Shown here: in pieces, positions 35,754-48,300 of the stretch | How positions within the stretch are numbered: position 1 is the first letter of the stretch | How the letters are laid out: each line of letters begins with the position of its first letter | Source of the DNA: Stenocarpella maydis | Taxonomy: Eukaryota > Ascomycota > Sordariomycetes > Diaporthales > Diaporthaceae | NCBI GenBank assembly: GCA_002270565.1 | Contig: NQMI01000129.1 | Coordinates: 62,001 to 126,000, forward strand | Reading direction: 5' to 3' | Length of the DNA: 64,000 bases | Notes under the pieces: model-generated | Told to the model about the DNA's origin: nothing | Database searches by the model: none | What the model saw: the letters and a program-made list of their open reading frames with translations, nothing else | Translations under genes and position numbers: made by a program

Positions 35754-36350
35754 CAGTGGGGCCGAAAAGGTCTTGGGACACTCGCGTTCCCACAGTGCAA
35801 AACGCATTTTCGCGTCACACCCACCCAAAACTTCAATCTTCTCTCCTGCAACCACTATGCCTCCTCACGAGCGCTCGTTTCTTGAGGAGACAACTTCAAA
35901 CCATAGGTTTTCTTATAAACTTACTCCGGCTCAAATCAGTGTAGTTTTAAGTACGTTAGCAAAGGGCAAAACCCCAACTCAAATTCATTATGAAACCAGC
36001 ATTATAAGGTTAACAATCTATTAGAAGAAAGATAAATAGTAATATAACGGGAAAATTTCTCCTAAGCCATACAGTGATTATCCCAAATACTTTAATAACC
36101 GCTCTATTCGCTAGTTAAAGTTGCTTATCCTTAGAGAAGACCATTTGCTATATAGTAAGATCCAGAAGTTGCTAGGCATTAATATATCTAATAATATAAT
36201 TCGCGCTACCTTAAAGTCAGTTTACATTAATTACTAGCGAGCTGCATGCTGGATACCTTTATTAGAAGAAGATAAGAAGCTTTACTATTACTAGGTCAAG
36301 TTGTGGCATCATAATATAGAGCATTTGCTAAGGGTTAGTATTTAAAGTTT
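35754..36350 (+). mobile_element. Tc1/mariner DNA transposon, 5' part, RIP-mutated
   Basis: A terminal repeat CAGTGGGGCCGAAAAGGTCT starts right after a TA dinucleotide, as expected for Tc1/mariner target duplication. A transposase start lies at 35,857 (MPPHERSFLEE), followed by a helix-turn-helix-like region (SYKLTPAQISVVLSTLAKGK). The first stop (TAG for Trp) is at 36,022; beyond it the reading persists with stops: RSIR, then LLILREDHLLYSKIQKLLGI, then RATLKSVYINY and LYYYQVKLWHHNIEHLL. The sequence is lost near 36,350, before the DDE catalytic core and the second terminal repeat. The first 260 bp show no RIP while the remainder does. Confidence 0.75.
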
Positions 36351-37680
36351 GCCCTGAAATGTTAGCTTGCGCGCCTCCTCCACTTATAATATCCCCCCTC
36401 TCAGGTAATCTTCTCTAACGAGTGCAGTATCCAGAACCATCCCTCCAAACCTTTAGAGTAGGTTTAGGGCTTCTCTAACTAGCAATATTATAGGTAAAAA
36501 GTTAACTTAAAGGCTAATATAAAGCCTATAATCTCTATAATGATATAGGGTGCCATTTGGTTAGGTAGCTAGAGTAACCTTATTATAATGNGTATCATCC
36601 GCCCCCACAATTGGCTAGACGGCAGGATTTTTGAAAGCTTCCATCAACTGATGTAACGCTTAAATCTTTGCATTCTTGTGATATAATTACACTTCGACTG
36701 GGGGATAAACCGCCAGACAATGGTTACTCACGCAGCAAGCCGGCTCAGTCGCTCTCCGCAGCAGCGTATCGCGGTTCGTAGAGCACCAACCAATGCCAGT
36801 TTATGTCCAAGAACGACATGGGTTATACGAAAAGCCCGGCACAATAAATACAAAACACGCGCGCATATTTCTATACAACACCATTAAGTACGTCGTTGCT
36901 GGGTAATAATCCCACTATGAGAAATTCAAGCACCAATAGTGAATATTAAACCTACAATAGCCAGACTAATTGAATAAGGACAACAAGAGCCAGTGACCGG
37001 TTTCGTGCATCCTCCTGTCTGGCTAGTGGATGATTTCTGAAAACCCTGCTGCCATACCGGGCATTAGAGGGCAGGAGACAGGGTCACTATAACTCTCAAA
37101 TTGCTATTTAAATACCTCTTAAAGGAATCTTTTAAATTATTCTTAACATACAAATATATATATCAAGGGGTGCTACTTTCAGACATGTAAAGCTCCTAGA
37201 CTTTTATTATTGGCAGCTAAGGGCTTTCCATTCATGAACGATACAATAATCAGAAATTATATCTCCAGCTAATATGCCGCCGCATAGTATAAGCCTTTCT
37301 AAACTCCAGAGGATAGAGAGACTATAAGGGTTATAAATATATGCAGAATAAATAAGTATATATAGGAGCTAAATAGCAAAATAATGATATATAAGTACTA
37401 TATTCCTAAGGAGATAAATATAACTAAATGTAATAATTACAGCTAGTTATTAGCTAATAAACCTAGTAAGCAGGTTTATATTTAAGAGGGCATTTAAAGT
37501 AGAATCATTCTAAGCAATATAACAATAATAATTAAAAGCCATTAAAGCTATTCCTAGGTAAATACTTAGATTAACTGCTAAAGAGCTGTCCTAAGCTATA
37601 CTATTTAATAGTAATAATTATAAATATATATAGTTTATTTCTTTAGCCTAGCTTACTTAGCTTACTAGCTTACTAGTGAG
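36351..37680. mobile_element. Mixed repeat debris around an N-marked join
   Basis: 36,351-36,590 is AT-rich debris up to an N at 36,591. 36,592-37,110 is a normal-GC island with no recognisable coding content. 37,110-37,680 returns to RIP-mutated DNA with a few transposase-like traces but nothing assignable. The abrupt changes suggest truncated elements or assembly joins. Confidence 0.35.
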
Positions 37681-38126
37681 TGTAATAATCAAAGGGGTTT
37701 CTGAGTACGTTAATCCTGAAAGATTAAGGGTTTATGTTTAGAATACATTGTTAGGCGGTTGTTGAGTAATATTATTGATTTGATAATGATCACTAGCTGT
37801 GAGGCTATTTAACGTTGGGATTGAATACTTAGATTGATAACTAAAGAGTCTGTTCTATAAAAGCTACCTAATATAGTAATAATTATATCCTTATATGTTC
37901 TAACTCTTTATTTATTATTAATAGTATTGATGGTGATCCTATTAATTGAGTGTTGCTTGATAGAATCAATAATGATCTTATCGATTGTAGTGGGTCCCTA
38001 ACCCTAACCCTAATAAGGTGGCATTATTGATTGGATCAGGCGGGGCGCTCCTTTTGGGGGCTACTTCCCGACCTGCAGGGTTGTCTTCTGCGGTAGTTAG
38101 CTGCTAATGTGTGTTGGTTTATAATA
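37681..38126 (-). repeat. Fam1 LTR (3' LTR of element A)
   Basis: TGTAATAATCAAAGGGG to GGTTTATAATA. It contains three CCCTAA units at 37,996-38,013. Next to it lies the accessory ORF, then pol on the minus strand, so this is the 3' LTR of a minus-strand element. Mutations are mainly C-to-T on the plus strand. Confidence 0.75.
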
Positions 38127-38217
38127 CTATCTCCCTTCTTGCTTCTTTTATCCTTAAAAGTATTTTGTAAGTTATTTTCGCTCGTTTACATTTTTATTTA
38201 TTCCTTCCTAATTCATT

Positions 38218-38885
38218 ATATTGGGTAGGGTTACTAAGTCTCATCTTATAAAGTTTTTTTTATTACTAAGTATAAGGCCGCCCTTCTTTTCGCTATTGCC
38301 TTAAAGGGTAGCGTTGTTTTTATATCTTATTCTTATTATAAGGAGTATGATCTAGCTAAGGATTGTAAGGTTGTAGATTTAGAATCTGTTTGCTATTGGA
38401 CCTATATTTGCCTTAATCTATCTAATTATAATGTCTGAGGTCTTACTCCTGATTAGTTAAATAAGGTTACCTTAATATACTGTTGACTGGAGGAAGAGCT
38501 GGAGGCTGTAGAGGAGGAGGCTTAACAGCTAAACGCAAGAATTTTGCGCCTTTACAAGTAGAAGCAGTTGTAGTATAAAAAGATAATGCGTGCGGTTCGT
38601 TAGGGTATTGATAATGTGGAGGAGTTGGAGCGGGTGGAGAAGGAGGAGGCTGAAGTAGAGCGGAGGCGGATTGCTGTGTAGTCCGCTGAGGTTGTTTGCT
38701 AAGGTTCTATTGAGGGGGCTGGTAGGATAGTAGCGCAGGAGGCGTGGTTGCGTTCTGAGGGTGAAGTAGGAGTTTTTGATTAGAGTTCCCTAATGGGTAA
38801 TAGTATTAATTAGTCTGAATTTATAGGTATTGGTAGTAAGGGTGGTAAAGGAAATGCGCCTGTGGGTAGCTTGTTTTAGTGCCTG
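38218..38885 (+). pseudogene. Antisense accessory ORF of Fam1 element A, RIP-inactivated
   Basis: Coded opposite to pol. The initiator is ATA (ATG changed by RIP) at 38,218. Recognisable parts: a Lys/Tyr-rich start (GRVTKS), then LEEELEAVEEEA, IMRAVR, NVEELERVEKEEAEVERRR, AGRIVAQEAWLRSEGEVGVF. The Glu-rich part predicts a coiled coil. Multiple TAG codons replace Trp/Gln. It is homologous to 44,529-45,161 and 19,446-19,890. Function unknown. Confidence 0.6.
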
Positions 38886-39299
38886 ATTTTATTACTGGGA
38901 ATGGAACTTGTTTGATTATTATCTGATTAGTTCTGATTTCTAGTTCTTCTTAGTTTACTGGTTGTGCTATATTATTCTGGTCTTGTTTTTCTGTGATTAG
39001 TATTTGCTGGGGTGTGGGGTGTGGATACTGGTATTTATTTAGATGGGTTTTTAAATGTAATTAGTATTTGGATTGTTAATTAGATAGGGCGACTAGTATT
39101 GGTGTGTTTTTTAAGGGGTTGGCTGGTTGCTAGCTTTTAGGCTATCCTTCTTGTGATTAGTCTCTTGTTGGTTGTTTTCCCTATTTTGGCTGTGAAGTCC
39201 GGGGTTTGTTATGTGGTTTCGTTGTAATGTTGGTTTATTATGGTTTATTATGTGTGGGGTCTTCAGGCTGCGTTCCTAGCTTCTGGGACTGTTTCGTGG

Positions 39300-42200
39300 T
39301 GGTCTGAGTATAGTATCTTTTGAGTTTATTGTAATAGTGGGTTAAATTTTAGGCTGGTTTTTATATGTTCTCGCTAGAGTTATAGCCTTTTTACTTAATA
39401 AGGTATTCTGTTATTCCTTAGTGCTGCCTTAAGTCTATAATGCTTTCTATTTTATATTTTTTATTATATTTGTTAAGTGTTTTAATTTGTATTTTAAGTT
39501 TTGCNTTCTTAGGTGCTGGTTTTAAGAGTGAAATATAAAAGATTGGATGTTATTTTATTTCCTTGGGTAGTGAGAGTTTGTAGTTAGTATCTGAAAGTTT
39601 TCTTGAAATTTTAAAGGGGCTGATTTTCTTATAGTTAAGCTTTTCGCTAGGTTGCTTAATTTTGATGTTTTAGTGAAGGAGATAGACCTTATCTCCCTCC
39701 TTAAGAATTAGTTCTTTAATTCTCTTCTGATTTATATATTTTAATATTCGCTCCTATATAAAAGAAAGTTCTACTTAGATATCCTTCTGGATTTATTTAA
39801 TTCATATTACTTTTTATTCTACTGATTCCGCTAGGGTGTTGTTTAGTAGTAATTTGTAATATGCCTGAGGTTTGTATCCATAGAGTGTAAAGAAAGGTGA
39901 CTGCTTAGTTGTGCTAGTAGTTGCGCTATTATAGGCAAACTATATTAGTGATAGTAGTTTAACTTAATTATCTTGTAGTTAGTTAATATAGTATTAGAGG
40001 TATTATTTTATAACTTGGTTAATTTATTCTATTTATTTATCTACTTATAAGTATACTATTGTTGAGAGCTTGTGCTTTGCTCTAAGTTGCTTTATTAGTA
40101 ACTTCTAAAAGTTTGATATAAAGAGCTTATTTCTATTTGAGATGATTTTATATAGTATTTTGTAATTGTTTATAAATTTGTAAAAATGTGTATATAAGTT
40201 CTTTTATAGTGCTAGCTTTCTTATATGGTATGAAGTATGTGTACTTGCTTAGTTTATAAACTATTACCAGAATACTGTTATAATATACTTTAGTTAAGGG
40301 TTCTTATATAAGAAGTAATTTAATGATGAAGTATAGGCTAATGGAGGACTATATAGCTATAGGTAATAGCAGAGGTTTTAATAATTTATATAGTTTGTGT
40401 TTGGAGGCCTTATTTTTATTGCAGGAGTTGCATTTGTTAATAATATCTTAAACTTTCCTTTTGAGGTTGGGGATCTAGTAATTCCGCTGAATCCTTTTGA
40501 TTGTTGCTATAATACCTTGGTGGCTATACGCTAGTACTTTATGTATTTCCATAATTAACTTATCTTATTCTTTTAGATTGGTAGGGGTTTTTCTGGTTTG
40601 AAAGTTAACTTTAATTATGATATTAAGTTTACGATTGAGAATGAGGCTCTTATCCTCTTAGGTTTTAAATACTATTTATTCTATAGGTGAATCTTTTTTC
40701 TGGTAGTTAGGTTTTTAGCTAAGCATATCTGCTCCTATATTCTTAACTTTATCTATATGGATAACCTTAATATTAAATTATAATAAGAATTCTATATATT
40801 TGATTTGTTGCTTATTGAGAGTTTTAGTCATTATGAAGGTCATAAGATTCTTATAATCTATATAGAGTTTGATCTGCTTTTTGGCTCTTATAAGATAGTA
40901 CTATTATTCCTAAAATGTATATACTATAGCTATGAATTCTTTATTTAGTATAGTATAATGGGTTTCTAATTCATTGAATTTCTTGCTGAAGTTTGTAATA
41001 ATGTGTGTCCTTCCCTATTTATCTTTTTAAGTAAGTTCTCTATTTATAGCATTATCTGAGGCATCTATGTGGATTTTGAATTCCTTCTCTAGGTTTGCTT
41101 CCTTAAGTATAAGGTCTCCTATAACCTTATTTTTAAGTATTTAGAAAGCCTGTTGTTTGGTATTTATCCACCTAAAGGCATGATCTTTCTTAGTGAGATC
41201 TATTAATAGTTTTATAATGTTGCTATACTATGTGATAAATTATTGATAGAAGTTAGTATATTTGAGGAATGCTCTGATATTCTTGATGTTTATAGGGGTT
41301 GGCTATTTCTTAATTGCTTTGATCTTTTCTTCTTATATCTTGATTTTTTTTAGTTTAATTATATACCTAAGGTAGTTAACTTTTTGTGCGTGCTAGCTGT
41401 ACTTTTCTAGTTTTACTAGGAGATTGGCGTCTTGAAGTTTTTAAAGAACTTTTTTAATATATTCCTTATAATTGTTGAGGTTTTTTAAGAAGATAAGAAT
41501 ATTGTTTAAATAGGCAATGATAAAGATGTTAAGGTATTCGCTTAGGACTTAGTTGATTATTTCCTGAAATAATGCAGGTATATTAGTTAATTTAAAAGGT
41601 ATAACTATCATTTTGTAATATCTGTAGTATATTTTAAGTGCTATTATTTATTCTTCTTCTTCTTTTATTTGGATAAGGTTATATTTATGCTTTAAGTTAA
41701 GTGCTGTGAATTATTTTGCTCTTTTAAGTTGGTTTTATAGTTCTTTAATAAGTAGGAGAAGGTATTAGTTTTTAATTGTAATGTTATTTAATTATTGGTA
41801 GTTTATATAAAGTTATAGCTTACTATTCTTCTTTAGTATAAAGAGGATTAGGTATTTAGTTAGTAATTATAATAGCTTAATAAATCCCTTCTAGAGGTTT
41901 TTATTAAGGTATTCCTTAAGTACTTTAAGTTATTCTTTGTTAAGTGTATAGATAGGCTTGAATTAGGGTGTTATTCCAGGTTTTAATAGTATTTTATGGT
42001 TTCATTATGTGTGTTATAGTAATACAGTATTAAGTCGTTCTTAAAATACCTTTTTAAATTTATAATAGTCTTCTGGTATTTATACCAGTTTATTAGTCTT
42101 ATCTCCTTCTTTCTCTTTTTTTAGGTAAAGGAGGTATTATTATGTTTTCTGTATTATATGCTAACTGGTTGTATTGGAGTGGTGATCTTCTGACTAGCTT

Positions 42201-43977
42201 CGGTCCTTTTGCAAGGTGCTTAAGTGGCTTAGTTCTTCTCTATCTTCTTGGAGTTAGGCCTTCTATCGGCTCCCAGAGGTATCTATGGGTCTATTTAAGT
42301 GCATTACCTATTTGCTATCCTTAGTAATATAACTCCTTCCCTTATTATTAATTGCAACCTTCTTTTGGGGAATAGTATTATCCTAAGAATTCTGGTTAGT
42401 AGTTTAATTAATTTAGGGATTATTCTTTTTTAATTAAGGTATTTTTAAGATTAACTAATGATTTGCTATCTTAGTGATGTTGAATAATAGTGATTTTATG
42501 CAGTTGTAAATCTGAACTGAGAGGGGATTAGTTTCTATATTGATGACTCTATTGCTATAAGATACTTTAGTTTTATTTATTATATTAAGTCTATAGGGTT
42601 TCCTTTTCTTATGCTATAGTAGGTAATATCTGTTTACTACCTTTAGGGAAATGAAATTCCCTTATGCTTTATTATTAATGAGTGCTGAGCATGTGTGGAC
42701 TTCTAGCTTAACCTGAACTATTAGGTGGCTGTAGTTGCTTGTTATTGTGCATAAGTACCTTGTAATATAGTTGGTTGCTGCTTAAGGTTTTATAGATAGT
42801 CCTTCTAGTTTTTTAACTGTTTGTCTGTGGCTAGGACCTTCTTGATGCTCTTGAGATTTTGCTTTGTGATGTTTTGTGATTCTTATAGGTTATTAACTAG
42901 CTGTTGCATGCTGTAATCCTGTTCCTTTGTTGTTAGAGTTTTGAGTAGTAGCTCCTGCTGTCTTAGTAGATGCTAGTCTTGAGCTTTGTTGAGTATATAT
43001 ACCTTGTAGGTTGGTTTATTATAATTTGTTTATCCATTAGGGTTCCGGAGGTATTCTAAAGGTATACGGGAGTCCAGCCTCATTAGGGTGCATCTTGTCT
43101 TATTATATTTTTAATATAGGTATTAGTTCTTAAAATCATTGCATTTATATATATATTTAATATTTTTACCTAGATATTATTAGGGAAACTAGTTATATTT
43201 AGTTTTCTCCCTTATGTGTTTCTTATATTTATTATAAATATATAATACCTAAGGGATATCTTTATGTTTGTTATGTAATGGATATATGCATTTTATATCT
43301 CCTAGTCTCCTGTATTTCTGGGTATGTTATCCTATAGTTTCTTTGAAAGGCCTCCTTGCGATTATGACTGCTATAATGCTAGTTCTTGGGGCTAGAAGGA
43401 GCGCTTATTCTAGATAGTCTTGCGGTTCCTTCTACTGGGTTTGTAGCGCAAGTAGGGCCTAAGGGATAGGTTTTCCTTCTATCCTGGGGTTAATTTATAG
43501 GAGCTCCTCCCATTTTCTATTACTAGGGTTCTTCCCTGCTTTCCTAAAGCATTCTTAGGAAACCATCTGGTGGCCTCCTTGTTGCTATGGTAAGTGGTAT
43601 AGCTGTTATTAAAGCAAGTTATCTAACTAAGTGATGTATGTATCTTTCTGGGGTTTTGGGGATTCTTTATTAGTGAGATAGGCTGCTATTATGCCTTATC
43701 TTTCTGATGTTTTTTGCATTAGGACTTAGTATATTGGGAGAAGTATAGACTATTGTGGAGGTCTTTTTTATTAGGGTTGTAGAAGTTGCGTTTTTTATCT
43801 GGGTCTTGGTTTGGGTGTACCTGATACTAGTTATATATGGTTGTTTTATAGATGTAGTACTTATTTGTAAATTCCTATTGCGGTTTGGATCTGGGTGGTC
43901 CTTATGTATTGCGAGTGATTATACTAGCTTGATGGGTAGCTTTGTTAGCCTATCGGGTTCCTTTGGGTACTGATTTC
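39300..43977 (-). pseudogene. Fam1 element A: protease-RT-RNase H-integrase-chromodomain, RIP-inactivated
   Basis: Read on the minus strand from 43,977: gag/protease end (to about 42,540), reverse transcriptase with YLNN in place of YLDD at 41,501-41,512, a connection segment (NIKNIRAFLKYTNFYQ near 41,270), RNase H (KEFKIHIDASDNAI; FSKKFNELETHYTILNKEFI, about 40,870-41,090), the integrase zinc-binding segment with HQGIIATIKRIQRNY and CNSCNKNKASKH (about 40,385-40,530), and a C-terminal chromodomain (EYLIK, stop, KGYNSSENI, about 39,355-39,460). This order defines a chromovirus (Ty3/Gypsy). Nearly every Trp is a stop. The gag start is missing: the frame abuts the LTR at 43,978. A single N lies at 39,505. 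Confidence 0.8.
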
Positions 43978-44436
43978 TGTAATGATCAAAGGGGTTTCCA
44001 AGTATCCTGAATCCAAGAGATCAAGGGTTTATATTCGGAATACGTTATTAGGCAGTTATTGAGCAATATTGTTGACTGACAATAATCACTAGCTATAAGG
44101 CTATCCAATGCTGGGATTAAATACTTAGATTAACGACTGAAGAGTCTGTTCTATAAAAGCTATCTACTATGGTGATAACCATATCCTTATATGTTCCGAC
44201 TCTTCAGTGGGCTATATTGGATAACTCATATCCAACATATCCGGGCCAAAGCTAGGGATATATTGGATAACTTATATCCAACATATCCAGCTTGGTGGAG
44301 TAGGTTCCTAACCCTAACCCTAGTGCATGCAGGCTCCGTATACAAGTAACTGCGGGGTCGCGCTATTGCATACATTTTTAACATCCAGGGCCTGCAATCT
44401 GGGCCCCTGGGGTGCCATCGCTGTTGGCTCATAATA
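43978..44436 (-). repeat. Fam1-variant LTR (3' LTR of element B)
   Basis: TGTAATGATCAAAGGGG to TTGGCTCATAATA. The second half differs from the LTR at 37,681: two copies of a palindromic unit built on TTGGATAACTTATATCCAA (44,213-44,242 and 44,256-44,288), CCTAACCCTAACCCTA at 44,307-44,322, and a new GC-rich end. It shares this architecture with 62,758-63,238. It is followed by an accessory ORF and minus-strand pol of element B. Confidence 0.7.
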
Positions 44437-44528
44437 CTATCTCCCTCCTTACTTCTTTTGTCCTCAAAAGTATTCTGTAAGCTTATCCCTATTCCTTATG
44501 CTTTTTATTTATGCCTTCCTAATTCATC

Positions 44529-45161
44529 ATATCGGGCAGAGTCACCAAATCCTACAATTCAAAAGCCAAGAAGACCGTGGATCGAGATCTCCTTCTGTCC
44601 ACCATTCTTCAGAACGCCGTCACCATGCCTTCCTGCTCCTTCTGCAAGGGTCAAGGCATCAGCTCTTATCAGGTCTCACTACAGGATTCCAGTCACTATA
44701 CCAAATATATTCGCCTGGGTCGCTCCCACTGTAACATTCAGAGCGTTAGTCCCTCAGAGCTTCACAATATCACGGAGCAACATCAGAAGCTAGAGGACGA
44801 GTTATTAGCTGCAGAGGAGAAGGTCCTTTATCTGCAAAAATAGAAGAAGATGTAGTATGAAAAGATAATGCGCGCTATTTGCCGGGGTATTAATAATATT
44901 GAGGAGTTGGATTATATAGAAAAAGAAGAGACTGAAGCTAAATGTGTGCGGATCGCCGAGCAATCCGCTGAGGCTGTGCGGAGGAGCTCCACAGAGGAGG
45001 CTGGTGGAATGGTAGCGCAGGAGGCGTGGCTGCATCCCGAGGGTGAAGTGGGGGTTTTTAACTGGAGTACAATGGTGGATTCAAATGCCAAGTGGGAGAA
45101 ATTCCTGGATATTGGTGCTAGGGGAAGTACACCTATAAGTAGCTCATCTGGTGCTACTTAA
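44529..45161 (+). pseudogene. Antisense accessory ORF of Fam1 element B, nearly intact
   Basis: The best copy of this ORF: 211 codons with only two in-frame TAG (near 44,841-44,858) and ATA in place of ATG at 44,529. The N-terminal basic part (GRVTKSYNSKAKKTVDRD) is followed by MPSCSFCKGQGISSYQ and YIRLGRSHCN. With the Tyr/Ser positions expected from RIP of Cys codons, this is a six-Cys cluster of the type seen in small fungal Zn-binding proteins. Then a heptad-like EQHQKLEDELLAAEEKVL coiled coil, an Arg/Glu-rich helix, and an acidic end (WLHPEGEVGVFNWSTM). It lies between the 3' LTR and pol and is coded opposite to pol. Confidence 0.6.
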
Positions 45162-45349
45162 TTATTAGTGGGGAAGTTTACTTAATAAGTGATCGACTGG
45201 TTGAATGCTTTAACTGGTCAAATGGTCGATTGGTAGACATATCGACTGGTAGAACGTTCTCCTGGTAGACTGCTAGACTGGCCGAGGGTTCGACTGGTCG
45301 AATGGCCTGTTGGTTCTCCTGAGCTGTTTCTATTGGTTGCTAGCTATCT

Positions 45350-48300
45350 CAGCTAGGGCCGAGTTCTGGGCCTTAAAATCCTTTAAGAGTTATTTGCAGT
45401 ACATAAGGTTCTATTCTAATTCCCATATGTTTTCGCTAGTATTATATCCTTTCCATTTAATCAGGTATTCCATTATTCCTTAATATTATCTTAAGTCCAA
45501 GATACTTTCCACTTCATATTCCTTATTATACTCATCAAGGGTTTCAATCTGTGTTTCAAGTTTTACATTTTCTAGTACTGGTTCTAGCAGTAAAATGTGG
45601 AAATTATTATATTATCTCATCCCTTTAGGTAGTAAAAGTTCATAGTTGGTATCTAATCATTTTCATGAAATTTTAAAGGGGCCGATTTTCTTATAGTCAA
45701 GCTTTTCACTAGGTCGCTTAGTTTTAATGTTTCAGCAAAGGAGATAGACCTTATCTCCCTCCTTAAGAATTAGTCCCTCAATTCTTTTCTAATTTACATA
45801 TTTCAACATTCATTCTTACATAAAAGAAAGTTCTACTTGGATATCCTTCTGGATTTATCTAATTCATATTGCTTTTTATTCCGCTAATTCCGCTAGAGTA
45901 TCATCTAGCAGTAACTCATAGTATGCCTAAGGTTCATATCCATAGAGTATAAAGAAAGGTGACTATCTAGTCGTGCTAGTTGTTGCATTATTATAGGCAA
46001 ACTATACTAGTAGTAGTAGTTCAACCCAATTATCCTATAATTAGTTGATATAGTATTGGAGGTATTATTCTATAATCTAGTTAATTCATTCTATCTATCC
46101 ATCCATTTGTAAGTATACTATAGTTAAGAGCTTATATTTCGCTCCAAGTTGCTTTATTAGGGACTTCCAAAAGTTTAATATAAAGAGCTTATCTCTATCT
46201 AAGATAATCTCATATAGCATTCCATAGTTACTCATAATGACTCATAGGAATGTATATGTGAGTCCTTCCGCTATACTAGCTTCCTTATATGGTATAAAGT
46301 ATACATACTTGCTCAGTCTACAAACCACTACTAGAATGCTATCATACAGTACTCCAGTTAAGGGTTCTCATAAAAGAGATAGTTTAACAATAAAGTCTAG
46401 AGTAATAGATGACCATATAGTTGTAGGTACTAGTAGGGGTTTCAATAATCTATACAGCTTGTGCCTAGAGGCCTTATTTTTATTACATGAGTCGCATTTG
46501 CTAATAATAGTCTGAACCTTTTTCTTAAGGTTGGGGATCTAGTGGGCCTACTGAATCCTTTTGATTATTACTACAACACCTTAATGGCTATATACCAGTG
46601 CTTTATATATTTCCCTAATTAACTTATCTTATTCTTTCGGATCTATAGGGGTTCTCCTAGTCTAGAAGTTAACTCTAGTTATAGCATTGAGTTCTCAGTT
46701 GAGAATGAGGCTTCCATCTTTCTAAGTTTTAAATACTATTCATTCTATAGGCAAATCTTTATCTTAATAATCAGGTCTTCAGCTAAGCGCATCTGCTCTT
46801 GCATTCTTAACTCCATCTACATAAATAACCTTAATATCAAATTATAATAAGAACTCTATATATCTAACTTATCATTTATTAAGAGCCTTAGTCGTTATAA
46901 AGGTTGTAAGATTCTTGTGATCCGTGTAGAGTTTAATCTGTTTCTTGGCTCCAATAAAGTAGTATTGCTATTCCTGAAATGCATATACTATTGCCATAAA
47001 CTCCTTATCTAGTATAGAGGATCTTATCTCTAGGCTATTAAACTTTTTACTAAAGTTCGCAATAATACATATTCTGCCTTAATTATCTTTCTAGATAAGT
47101 TCTCCACCTGCAGCATCATCCAAGGCATCTATATAGATTTCAAATTCCTTCCCTAAGTCTGCTTCCTTAAGTATAAGGTCTCTCATAACCTTATCCTTAA
47201 GTATCTAGAAAGCTTATTATTCAGTATCTATCCACCTAAAGATATAATCTTTCTTCATAAGGTCTATTAATAGTTTCATAATATCACTATACCATATAAT
47301 AAATTATTAATAAAAGTTAGTATATCTAAGGAATACTCTAACATCCTTAACGTTTATAGGGGTTAGCCATTCCTTAATTGCTTTAACTTTTCCCTCTTAC
47401 ATCTTGATTTTTCCTAATTCAATCATATACCTAAGGTAGTCAACTTTTTATACATGCCAGCTATACTTTTCTAGTTCTACTAGGAGATTGGCATCCTAAA
47501 GTTTTTAAAGAACCTTTTTAATATATTCCTTATAATCATTAAGGTTTTTTAAGAAGATAAGAATATCATCTAAATAGGCAACAATAAAGATATCAAAGTA
47601 TTCGCTTAAGACTTAGTTAATCATTTCCTAGAATAATATAGGTATATTAATCAATCTAAAAGGCATAACCATTATTTCATAATATCCATAATATATCCTA
47701 AATGCTATTTTCCATTCTTCTCCTTCTTTCATTTAGATAAGGTTATATCNATAAAGAGAATTAAGTATCCAGCTGGTGATCACAATAGCCTAATGAATCC
47801 CTTCTAGAGGTTTTCATTAAGGTATTCCCTAAGTGCTTTAAGTTATTCTTCATTAAGTCTATAAATAGGCTTAAACTAGGGTATTATTCTAGGTTTCAAT
47901 AGTATTTCATAGTCCCATTACATATATTATAGCAACATAATATCAAATCATTCCTAGAATACTTTCTTAAATTCATAATATTCTTCTAGTATTTATATTA
48001 GTCTATTAGTCTTATCTCCTTCTCTTTCTTCTTTTAGGTAAAGAAGGTATTATCATATTTCCTATATTATATATTAACTGGTTGTATTGGAGTAGCGATC
48101 TCTTAATTAGCTTCAATCCTCCTGCAAGGAGTCTAAGTGGCTTAATCCTTCTCTATTTTCCTAAAGCCCAGCCTTCTGCCTATCCTCAGAGGTATTCATA
48201 GGTCCATTTAAGCGCATCACCTATTCACTATCCTTAGTAATATAACTCCTTCCCTTACCATTAATTGCAACCTTCTTTTAGGGAACAGCATTATCCCAAA

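Noticed and set aside
36992..37088. AGTGACC...GGTCACT as short terminal inverted repeats of a MITE
   Set aside because: Only 7 bp match, the next bases diverge, and there is no flanking duplication.
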